Shown piece by piece: positions 45,439 to 55,874 of a stretch of DNA of 64,000 nt. The translations under genes were made by a program, and so were the position numbers. Position 1 is the stretch's first letter. Every line of letters begins with the position of its first letter. Location: contig OZ004585.1 in the NCBI GenBank assembly GCA_963924555.1, forward strand, positions 4,973,488 through 5,037,487, given 5' to 3'. The notes under the pieces were generated by a model. The model was not told the origin of the DNA and did no database searches. It worked only from the letters and a program-made list of their open reading frames with translations. The DNA is from Crambe crambe (taxonomy: Eukaryota; Porifera; Demospongiae; Poecilosclerida; Crambeidae).

Positions 45439-48400
45439 ATGAACTGCAATAGAGCGCACCTCGCACTAGAAATGTTCGTCTGCCCGTATTGTCATAGCTT
45501 CTCCTCCAAATTTTACGGCAAGGTGTTGAAACATTTGGAAGTACATCAGTATGAACCGAACTTCAAGATTACCTGTAGTCTCTGTCCACAAACGTATTCA
45601 AAACTATCTAGCTACAGGTAAGTAAATTATATCCCACCTATAATAACGGTAGCTAGTACATTTCTTGGCATCATGATTTTATTTTTATTTAGGTCACACA
45701 TATATAGGAAGCACAGAGACAGTCAGGAATTGAGAGATCAAGATATGCCAAGTTATTGTGGCGATGAACCAGACGATGTGAACTATAATGAAATTACTGT
45801 ACTTGATGATGTGATAAGCACCTCTGGGCAATCATCCAAGGTAGAAGATCAAAGAAGAGCAGCTCTATTCATTTTGAAAGCCAAAGAAGAAAGGATGCTT
45901 ACTCAGAACGCACTCGAAGGACTATTGGACGACATCACAGGTATTGACATGTTTTCACTTTTTGTCCATGCAGAGAGCAAATACAGTATCATGTTTCATG
46001 CCTAGATTTTATGAAGCATCAACTTCAATCTGTTGAAGAGAAAGTTAGGAAAGTGTGTGGTGATGAATGTATACCTAGATTGGATGAGCTGTTCCTTAGC
46101 TTATCGGACACTAAACCTTTTTCTGGCCTTGATACAGAGTATTCTCAAGCAAAGTATTTCAGAGAAAATATGAGGCTATTGGTAAGATATCACACTAAAG
46201 TTGATACAGCTTCTATACCTTGCATGATTACTCTAGGAACCAGTTGAAAGGGTGTTAGGTCAACGAATACAGTCCAGCTCTTCTGGCTTGCACTGTAGTG
46301 TAGCTGACTGTTGTTATGACATCCCATTACTTCAATCTCTTCATCAATTACTAAGCAATGAAAATGTGTTGCAACAGGTACTTCATCTCTCTCTTTTTTT
46401 TTCAGTCCCATTTATTATAATATCCAGGTCCTTAATCCACACATGAGTAAAGATGGTAGGTTGAGGGATTACTGCGATGGAAAACAGTTTAAAGATCACC
46501 CCATTTTTTCATCAGAGCCTAATGCTCTTCAGATTCAGTTATATTACGATGACATTGACGTTTGTAATCCTATTGGATCTAAATCAGTTATTCACAAACT
46601 TGGTATGTTGAATCTACCTCACTCAAGTGTAAATTTCTTCTGCATTATAGGTCTTTTCTACTATACTCTTGGTAATATTGATCCAATGCTACGGTCAAAA
46701 CTACGAACGATTATGCTAGTGGCAGTCGTAAAGACATCATCAATTGAAAAGTATGGCATTGATGTTGTGTTGGAGCCATTTGTTGAAGATATGAAACATT
46801 TGGAGAGTGTAAGTACGTGTCTAATAAGATTGTATAATGCATGTACTATATATTCAACAGTCTGATGGTGTCCCATTTGTGTTGAATGGCCATACTTATC
46901 ATTTTCGAGGTGGACTGACTTCTGTTGTAGCAGATAATCCTGCCAGCTGCCTAATAGGAGGCTTTAAGAGTCTTTCCTCAGCCTTTCGAAAGTGCCGCCA
47001 CTGCCTTGCAATTGCTGAAGATATCCAGATCAAGGTATTATAAATACATTAATAATGCACACCTCACCAACTGCTACATCATCAATATGGTGTGGATTAT
47101 TTAGAGTGTACAGTCTTTAGATTGTTTTTATCATGATTTTCTGTATTGTGATCTGCAGTTCACATCAGAGGAATTTACCTTAAGAAGTAAGAGCGTACAT
47201 GAACGGCACGTCTCTAAGCTTAATGGTCCACTTTGTGATACTATTTCCACCACCTATGGTGTCAGCAATGATTCTATTTTGAATTCCTTGGAATATTTCC
47301 ATGTTTCATCTGGCCTTCCACCAGACATAATGCATGATATATTGGAGGGCGTTGCTGTTGTGGAATTGAAATGTTTGTTAACTTTCTTGAGCCAAGATCT
47401 GCATCTATTCAATCTTGCCACCTTGAATAACCGGATCAAGTGTTTCCCATATGGGTATTTCGATTCCAGGAACAAACCACTTCCATTTCCTTCAAACTTC
47501 TTTTCTGCAAGCTCCATCTCTCTGAAGCAAAGTTGTATGTTATTATAATCATATCAAAGCTAGTTCTATGGTTATATTACATATCCAGCATCTCAGACAT
47601 GGTGTTTAATTCGTCTGCTTCCCCTCATAATTGGGGATCTTATTCCTGAAGACGAGCCCCATTGGAAGAATTTTTTGCTGCTTTCCACTATAATTGACCT
47701 TGTATGTTCACCACAAACTACTGTTGGTATTGCTGGGTACCTCCGTGACTTGATAGAGGAACATCACTGTCATTTCAAGCAACTTTACCCTCACCGGCCA
47801 CTAACTCCCAAGTTTCATTATATGATTCATATACCACAATGGATTATACAGTGAGTTGTAGCTACATGTTAGTGTTATGAGTCCGATCAGTATACCCCTT
47901 TGGTAGACATGGCCCTTTGATTCGTATGTGGTGTATGCGGTATGAAGCTAAACATCGGTACTTCAAGCGATGGGCATGTATTATGGGAAATTTTAAGAAC
48001 ATTGCAAAAACTTTAGCTATGCATCACCAGCGATACATGTGCTACCAGTTCTCAGGAGACCTCTCATCTTATTTATCACCAGCTGATTCTTTGGGTCCTA
48101 GTAAGTAATATTGTAATCATTTCTTGGGTTAAATCTGTACAATATTCTTTTTTATCTGATGTGTACCCATTTGTATCACTTGCCCCAATTAAAGCCCTCC
48201 ATTGTGTTGAATTGCTGTGTGGCCCCAATGCAGCTAAACCATGTACTGTTGGCATATTACCGTGCAAGGATCTTCTTTTGGAGCACTGTTCTGACATCAC
48301 AGAGGAATCATCTATTCACTGGTATAATTATCATGCTATAGCTATCATCTTAATAATAATATTCTATGCAGCGTCAAATGGGTGGAGTCAATGGGAAATC

Positions 48401-48699
48401 ATTACAAGCCTTCATCAGTGGTATTTGTGTGCTTCAAGAAAGATGTCCCTGTATTTGGACTAGTAGAGGATATTTTCAGCGTACATGGGACTGTATACCT
48501 CTTAGTTAACCTTCTACACACAGAAAAATTCAACTTCCATTTCCATGCATATGAAGTGAAACACACTTCTTCTATGCATCTTGTCCCTCTCCATTCGCTA
48601 GAAGATCATCACACATTATGGATTTACCAAACTTATTCCCAATTCCAAACTCTTTTTGTACCATTAAAATATTATGTTCTTAGTGACACTGACCAATAA
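45439..48699 (+). CDS. CACTA transposase-like protein with N-terminal C2H2 finger, about 11-12 exons
   Basis: Exons by splice consensus, partly approximate: 45439-45617, 45693-45940, ~46004-46181, ~46229-46377, ~46432-46601, ~46651-46807, ~46860-47033, ~47159-47533, ~47589-47850, ~47907-48100, ~48150-48320, ~48371-48699. The N-terminus has a C2H2 pattern (FVCPYCHSFSSKFYGKVLKHLEVH) and a second Cys pair (CSLCPQTY). Diagnostic family stretches are YYTLGNIDPMLRSKL, KYGIDVVLEPFV, ADNPASCLIGGFKS, FRKCRHC, and LPPDIMHDILEGV with ELKCLL, known from a multicopy transposon-linked family in fish, cnidarians and sponges. FHYMIHIPQWI and MRYEAKHRYFKRWA follow. The catalytic acidic residues could not be assigned by eye. 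No stop or frameshift is visible. A later in-frame start exists (MFVCPYC, 45469). Confidence 0.65.
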
Positions 48700-48842
48700 T
48701 AATAATTGTGTTGTGAACACTTACTAATGTGTGTATATAACAACTAGATCAAGTGTGTTGGGCACAACTAGCGTGTAAGTAACAGATTGTGTGATTGACA
48801 CACCACCAGTGTGTAAATATCACACACAGTTTTTTTACAGTG
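48700..48842 (-). repeat. Right terminus and subterminal repeats of the CACTA element
   Basis: GTGTG/CACAC words in both directions lead into the terminal repeat ending TTTTTTTACAGTG at 48842, followed by TA. Mirror of the left end at 42188. Confidence 0.7.
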
Positions 48843-49214
48843 TAGCCTTTTATACACTGATATTGATGTTGCTTCATAAGTTAGCTATATTGGAGGGTGG
48901 GCCATTTGTTGAATAGAGCATGCTACATGCTGCAATTGTGTATATAACTTCTACATGCAATAGGGTGTGAAATGATATTAAGACTTGTGTCCAAGCTTCT
49001 TTCTTGATGAACATAATGGTTAAGCTACACTATGTACTTCAAGGCATAATATTTTACTGAGGAATTATGTAGGCAGTACAAACACAATGGTAACTTACTT
49101 CCCTACCTTTTGACTGAAGCTTGAAGTAGTTTTCTCTTTCTTCAAATACAGAAAAAAGAGAATGCCACAGAAGAAAGACGATGAATCAGTGACACTTCCG
49201 GAATCGATCATTTA

Positions 49215-49240
49215 ACTTCCGGTATGACGTCATCGCGTAA
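49215..49240. promoter_or_regulatory. ETS plus CRE composite site upstream of family B copy 3
   Basis: ACTTCCGGT is followed directly by TGACGTCATCGCGTAA. These match consensus ETS and CRE (CREB/ATF) sites. The 16-base CRE part recurs identically at 54924-54939. It lies about 770-800 bases upstream of the first family B copy 3 ATG. Confidence 0.4.
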
Positions 49241-49885
49241 TTAATTTTCCGTATAATTCACGGTGGCGATTAGACTGGGAAGTGCAATGACATTTTCATT
49301 TGCAGCTACGTAGAACGGAAATTTATCAAAGATTACTATTACATATATTTCCAGCTCTTGTAATTAACATGTCATATCACCATAATTATGCAGCCTATGT
49401 TTGCAAGATAGTTTACTACATGTTCATGTAAAATTGTGTTGACCAGCCAAAGTGAATTTAATACCGGAAAGAAATATTGCTTCCTTCGTAACCTCCGGTA
49501 CTAATTAGTGGGCCATTTCCTGTTAGACAACAATTGCGAGAATTTGCAGGTAATAATAAACAGTGTAGTAAATAATATTGGAAAACTGTGACTGAGTCAC
49601 CTTCCTGTGTAGAGAAAATAGGCTCAACTTTAAGGGTAAATTCTTAAGGGCATGCCAGAGGGTTCAATTTTTCAAACAAGCAATACAGGCTTGTTGAAAT
49701 TAACAAAAGTAGCTTGATATAATAGCTTTAAATAATAGCTTCATAAATCTTGACCAGTAACATGTGTGCTAAGGTAGTGCATGGATGCACAGATATTGCA
49801 AAAAGATTTTTTTTTTTCACAGATCTTCCTATACACTTCTTACTTTGGTCAAACATCCCTCAGTTCTGTGTCAAGTACGCTGTAG

Positions 49886-49887
<2 letters not shown>

Positions 49888-49922
<35 letters not shown>
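49888..49922 (+). repeat. GT dinucleotide microsatellite
   Basis: About 17 tandem GT units. Confidence 0.95.
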
Positions 49923-49923
<1 letters not shown>

Positions 49924-50009
49924 ATTATACAGTACAGAAAGAGAATTCACGTACTTACACATGCTGGAGTTGAATTACGCATGCCCTAACCCTAGCCACA
50001 TGGTAATTA

Positions 50010-53000
50010 ATGTGTCCACTGTTTCTGTTCTTTGAGAAACATACATGCGGTCCATGTGCTCTATGTAAACAGGAGAGTAAACGATACACTCATGCTGAAA
50101 AAATGAACCCTGGTGTGTTCAAGTTGATTACAGAGAAAGAAAACATAAAAAAGGATGCATGTATATGCCATGCCTGTTACAAACATGTAGCACAAAACAT
50201 CAAAAATTACAATTATCAACCACAGTGGAAGCTGAAGCCACCCATTTGCAGAGTATCTTGTGGTGTGTTGACTTGTCACAAAGAAGTATATAGGCACACC
50301 AGTATAGCTTCACCATCTCTTATTGAAAGCTTACTTAGTGAAAAACTTTGCACATTAACACTCCACTCTGCCAATCCCATTACAATCAAGTCTATAGTAG
50401 TCTTCATGGTCCTGTCAATTGTGATTCTTGTAAATCAAAGCCTAAAAAAGGAAGTCAACTACACTACAGGCACTGTCCAGCAATAGAATTAATTAATACT
50501 CATCTTGGTTTCATTAGCGATGAGCAGCCTACCCTGATGGAGTCAAGCAGAATATGCCATTCTTGTTATATATTTTTCAACCGTATTTTAAATAACTTTC
50601 ACAAGAATTCAATTACCAACAGTCCTGAAGATCGCACCCTTGATATTGACTCAGTGCTAAAAGTATTATCCAAAAAAATTAATTCGATTCTTGCCAATGG
50701 AAAGAAAATTAGCAAATAATTCGATCTCGTACTGTGTTATACAGCAAAAATCATTGCCACTACTATAGCCAGGAATGAAGCTATCAACAATTCCTTAGTT
50801 CTATTCACACTGAAGTGACATCCTTCTCACATATTAAAGTTACTGCCTGTGAGTTGCCTTCAAGACGCTGGTTTGTTTCTTAATTTCAGAGATACTTTAG
50901 CAATTGAATGCATGCACCGCCACATTGGAACAATACTTTTGCACAAAAATTGTGATCCGCTCTTGGTCAACAAAAAAAGGCAGAAGGAACTGTTTCTCTT
51001 GATGAACAGATTGACAAAGTTACTGACCACTTCAACAAAAAGCTTCATACTCAGTCAAAGAGATATATTAGTGAATTCAAGTCACCTGAACAGTTCACTC
51101 AACCTTAATGAAGAATACTGATGATGCACTGCTAAAATTCATTGGCCAACTCACATGCTCAGTGCATGATAGTAGACACAACAACTTCACTTTACCACAA
51201 GAATTTTCAAATCCCAAGAGTATCCGCCAGTTCTACATTCTTTGCCTTCTTTTATTTAGCACCAATAGTGCTTGCAGTGGACCTCTGCTTACTGAAGCAA
51301 TTTTGTGCCATGGTGGTAGCTAATGCTGAGCTTGTACAAATCCTGAACAGAGTTGGGGCTGTTGCATGCTTGGACACTTGTAATCGCTTGGCAACTGAAG
51401 CAGTGCAGCAAAGGGTGAGAGTTGGGATTAGAATGTCTCTGAAGCCCGGACTGTTCTCAGTTGCATCAATTGACAATATTGACATTCTTCAAATACACCA
51501 GATGGTCCTAGCTCTGGATAAAACACGCAGCTGGCATGGTACCTCTGTGCAGTGTGTGCAACCCTTACCTGAAACTGGCATGTTGAGCATCCAAGAAGTT
51601 GAAAATACATCAAATCCAGACAGGCATCTGAATCTGAGAATTCAGAAGTAGCATATGTGGACATTATAAGTGAAAAGGCTGTAGGGAACATTTTCATCAA
51701 CTAATTGCAGTGGGGGATGCAAAAGTCTATGATCTTATTCAAGATCTCAAAACAGAATATGGTGATAATTTACAATGGCTTATTCCATTTCCAGGGGATT
51801 GGCACCTGCTGCTTAATTATCAAAAGGTCATTATGAAGCCTTATGGTGATGCTGGGTTGATGAGCCTTGCTAAGGTGGCTGGTTATCGAGCACAGACATT
51901 GAAGTTAATATAAAATGCAACCAACTTCAGGAGGACACATCTGTTCCTCTTGCAATGTTTTGAAGCTTTTTACAAATACTTTTTTGTATTTATTTCTCGG
52001 TGAAGCTCGAGAAGGAAGAATGAAGATCATTGTAGATGACCTTTTGGATGGATTGAAGACCATGAAGGATGAAAGATGTTTAGAGGCCTTCCGAGTCCGA
52101 GCATCTGTAGTTCTTTCAGATATCATACCTGATCTGTACAAGGAATTCACTGCATTTCTCGACAAACTGTGTGTACAGCAGCTGCATATTATCACAGATG
52201 AAAAAGGGGGCTTTGCTGTCAGATTATCAGCCACAGATTGGAGGGGGGTGGCAATTGATGAATGTCACGAGATGAAAGTGAATAAAGATGCCAAGCTAGC
52301 AGTGATTCGTCCCACACCAGAAAGAATGCAATATATTGCACATTACCTTCCATTTCGTGCAATGTGCATCAAGAATCTGAAAGTTCAACTCTTCCCCGAA
52401 AAGTACAAGCATAAGGTGGAACATCCCTTCATTGCCAGTAGCCGGGACAAAGCTCTCAATGTGAACACAGAGAAAATGCTGGAAGAGGTGAAATCAAAAG
52501 GAGCAATATTTATTGATACTACCAACAAAGGCTTGCTTAATTTCCTTGATGATGTGCATGCTACACCTGAGCAGTCCCATGACCTGCTGAATTTCAGAAA
52601 TGTTGGCCAACAAGCATTTGAGAATCTGGTTCAGTACAAGCTACTGCAGAAGGCCAGCACCAATGCACCTGAGAGGAAGAAAAAGCTGCATACTTTCAGT
52701 TCACAAGAGTCAAAGAAGAAAAGGATCAGACAAGTGGAAAAAGAAAGGAAGATTTCCCAGCGTTTTCTCAAACGACAGCTAGTATGGCTGACTGAGAAAG
52801 GTCAAGCACCATGCTCCACTGATCATCTCTTTACTTCCATTTCATCCATACCAAAGGCGATTGTAGATAAAAATGGACTGCCATATAAATCTGCCAAAAG
52901 TCTCTCAACAGACTATCTGATGAAAAGGTACAAAGACTTACCTATTTGCTTCACAAGTCTCCCATGGACTCCCACATCTGTGATACTTTCATTCAGCACC

Positions 53001-54545
53001 ATTACCTACATCAAAGAGCATGCTACAATGCTGTTTTTGAAGTATGTAAGGCCTCATTTCAGGTCAGGTGCTCTTGAAGTGCACACAATCCTGGTGGTTG
53101 TATGAAACACCAAAGGAGTTAGAACAGGGAAGGAAAAAAGCTCAGAATTGGCTAAACACCACCACTGTCTATCAATTTTGGATGATAGCACTGATCTTCC
53201 AAATGAATGGGAATTATTTTTATCATGCAGAGCATGCAAGTCCAAATTAACATCATATCTTACACAAAAGTTTCTGGAAATAGCTGCTGAATAACTGTGA
53301 GCAAGAGTTCTTTGCCAACATCAAAAAAACTGTATACAGTATAGATATGGAAGGAATCTTGCTACAAAGACCATCGTATTCAATAAACATGATATGAGAC
53401 TCTGGCTTCATGTTCTACATACATACATGCGGACGCAAAATTTTAATATACAGTCCAGATACCGATGTTTACCACATAGGGCTGGGAGTAGCAGGGAGCG
53501 CCATGAGAGAGAAGCACATAATGATTCAGTTGAGCAAAAGCTTGTCTTACTCACCAAGACTATTTAATTAGATCTTAATGCCCTAATGATTGCTTTAGCC
53601 CGGGATCCTGATTTGTGTAACATTCCACCAGACATACGTCCACAAGCCTTGCAAACATTGTATGCTTGCACAGGAAGTGATTATACTTCCTTCTTCTACA
53701 ACATAGGAAAATGCACTTTCCTCTCTGTTTTTCACCAGTACGCAACTTTTATTGCTGGTGGTTCTGACCCACCTGGTTCTATTGGCAAAAATATCTCTCG
53801 ATCATAGTGACTTATCACTATACTCGTTTTCGCGTCTGGTAGGCTGTGCTTACTTCAAGTCACATGCATCTGCATTTGAATTTACTTCACCCATCTCACT
53901 GTACCATTCAGTAAATATACTCAAGATCTGGATACCACTCACAAGCAATGGCTTTTGTTAATACAAAGGGGTGTGTGGCTCAGAGCTGACAAGGAAGCTA
54001 ACAATATGCCATCAATGGAGGCACTTCAGCTTCACTGGCATAGGTGCCTATCTAGCATTCATCAACTGCAAATGAAATTGAATTAGCTACCACGTAAGCT
54101 AGGCTACACAAATTATATCATGTTATTATCTTTATTGTTTATGCATGCAGCACTTACTGAATTTGGCTGGCAGCGGAGTGAAGGAAAGCTACAAGTGAAG
54201 TGGGAAACTGCAGAGAACATTGCAGAAGTGAACCAGAGAGTTAATTTTATTCTTTCTGGGTGTAAATGCAAGACAGGTTGTGGAACTAAACGATGCAAAT
54301 GTAAGAAGGCAAATAGATCTTGTGGTCCTGGTTGTCAATGCATCCATTGCATTAACGGTCCTGCAAGTATGTTGCCAATGGAGGAAGAACAGGCATTTCA
54401 GGAAGATCAGCAACCATCTGAGTCTGGAGATGAGTACACTGACACGAGCTGTGATGAAGATGAGGAAACTAATGATGCTTGTGATGTTACTGATATTATG
54501 AAAGCAGTATTTGATGACTCTGGAAGTGAAAATGAAGAAGTATAA
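50010..54545 (+). pseudogene. Family B large gene copy 3 (Cys clusters, FEN-like, CXC domain), broken
   Basis: The start region MCPLF...CGPCALCKQESKRYTH mirrors copy 2. CICHACYK, CDSCKSKPKKG, ILNRVGAVACLDT, SIDNIDILQIH, GDAKVYDLIQ, FPGDWHLLLNY and DECHEMKVN follow in the same order. The longest surviving stretch is 51915-53105, which includes VRLSATDWRGVAIDE, RKKKLHTFSSQESKKKR and TSLPWTPTSVIL. The nuclease-like module is damaged, but CTGSDYTSFFYNIGK survives (about 53665-53710) with Gly-Ser instead of Gly-Cys. A 57-base GT-AG intron (54094-54150) precedes the CXC domain GCKCKTGC...CKCKKANRSCGPGCQC (about 54258-54345) and an acidic tail. Breaks occur near 50340, 50720, 51121, 51323, 51650 (with about 100 residues missing), 51910, 53100-53585, 53810 and 53940. 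It is closer to copy 2 than to copy 1. Confidence 0.75.
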
Positions 54546-55032
54546 TTGCAATATTCTTGTACAAGTCATTAGCTATCATAGCTATAAGAATCTGGGCCAT
54601 TTCCTGTTAGCTACAGATCATAACTTAAAATTTTGATAGGAATTCTTACAGGCTTTGGGCTATGTATAGAAAGAGAAAACTCAACTGAGTCATGCTTAGG
54701 AAGTCTGTTTTGGGAAGAAAACAACAATTTCTCACCTGCAAAAACCACCATTCTCTAGCACACTGTAATGGTACTTATTTGCTTCTTTCTCTAATAATTT
54801 ACGGAAAATAGGCACCCTTATAGCTAGAACTCTAAAATTAGCTCCTTAAATAGTTGTAGAAAAGAACCCTCTGACTAAAACAGCAGAAATTCTAGGTGCA
54901 AAAGAGCCATCTCTTACCGGAAATGACGTCATCGCGTAAAAGGAAGTGCACGTGCATGTTGCGAATAGCATTATTTTTAGCTATAGCTATGACTTCATCA
55001 TAATTATTTGCGATCGTATACGTATAATTATT
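54546..55032. other. Downstream region of family B copy 3
   Basis: No gene. CTGGGCCATTTCCTGTTAG at 54592 repeats the 49510 motif. An ETS/CRE pair is at 54916-54939. Confidence 0.35.
54916..54939. promoter_or_regulatory. ETS plus CRE composite site, second copy
   Basis: ACCGGAAAT runs into TGACGTCATCGCGTAA, the same 16-base CRE part as at 49225-49240 but with the ETS core in the other orientation. The pair flanks family B copy 3 as direct repeats about 5.7 kb apart. No gene is recognised directly downstream. Confidence 0.4.
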
Positions 55033-55874
55033 ACAAGTAAGGGAAAAAGCATTTCGTGAAATGAAAAAAGATGTAGGGATGACCACTGCTCAAAAAAGTA
55101 AGGAAACAAGAAGGATGGAAATGGGATCAATCTTTATTCTGTATATCCAGCCAACAATCCCTACATATACATCGGGTAGCTTCCGATTATAGTGTAGTAA
55201 TGTACCTATATGTAGGGATTGTTGGCTAGATATACAGAATAAAGATTGATCCCATTTCCATCCTTCTTGTTTCCTTAGCAGTGGTCATCCCTACATCTTT
55301 TTTCATTTCACGAAATGATTTTTTCCCTTACTTGTTCCTGGTCTTTTTTCCTCTCTTTTATGGTTTTAGCTATGTATAGAGTTCATTCTTCTATGTGTAT
55401 GCAGGGACAGATGAAAGAAGAATAGTTCTCCAATAGTTCTCCAGCATACCAGCCCAATCATTCTCAACGAGTCAAGGTGTTGTGTTATTGTTGAGCTATA
55501 CTTGGAGGTCGAAGGAAGATACTGAAATAGAGTCTACCGTCGTGAATCTAAATCCCCGAGTCGATACAGTAGTCTATCATCATTATCTAGAGCTAGCTAG
55601 CTAGCTAGCTAGAGACAGCTGAGTAATATTATAATTTCGAATAATTGGATATCAAATACATGCGCATGCGTATTATAGAAAAAATGGCTTCCTAATTGAA
55701 TTAGTCGAGTGCTGTGCTCCGTAGTGTCTCCTTTTTCATCTACTCTTTCGAGGATCAACGAGTAGAAAAGATCGTAGTTCGTAGAATTTGGAGTGGATTT
55801 ATCCAGAAATCATAGCTGTAGCTTGAGTGGTTCGAGAGATACGGTTGTCTAAGAAGAAGAAGAAGAAGAAGAAT
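55033..55874 (+). mobile_element. Family C palindrome element, copy 1
   Basis: A 303-base palindrome (55033-55335; ACAAGTAAGGG / CCCTTACTTGT, inner AATCCCTACATATA) is followed by the boundary motif TCCTGGTCTTTTTTCC. The body has a GCTAGC repeat, ACATGCGCATGCGTATTATAG (NRF-1-like, about 55660), AAAATGGCTTCC and GTTCGAGAGATACGGTTGTC, and ends in an AAG microsatellite. No 3' block; copy 2 follows directly. Confidence 0.75.

Larger units (their letters stand above)
42188..48842. mobile_element. CACTA/CMC-type DNA transposon, apparently intact (6,655 bp)
   Basis: The left end CACTGTAAAAAAATGTGTGTGAT and right end ATCACACACAGTTTTTTTACAGTG are inverted copies of about 23 bases starting with CACTG, as in the CACTA/Mirage/Chapaev (CMC) superfamily. 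TA directly flanks both ends (42186-42187 and 48843-48844), consistent with a 2-base target duplication. Subterminal regions are rich in GTGTG/CACAC motifs in both directions, as expected for transposase-binding repeats. Two divergent genes fill the interior without visible stop codons. It lies just 3' of the family B copy 2 stop codon and separates it from its downstream sequence. Confidence 0.78.
48843..50009. other. Region between the CACTA element and family B copy 3
   Basis: No gene is recognised. The first part would be the 3' flank of family B copy 2 before the CACTA insertion. GTGGGCCATTTgTTGAATAG (48897) and GTGGGCCATTTCCTGTTAG (49510) are related. An ETS/CRE pair lies at 49215-49240 and a GT microsatellite at 49888-49922. 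Confidence 0.4.
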
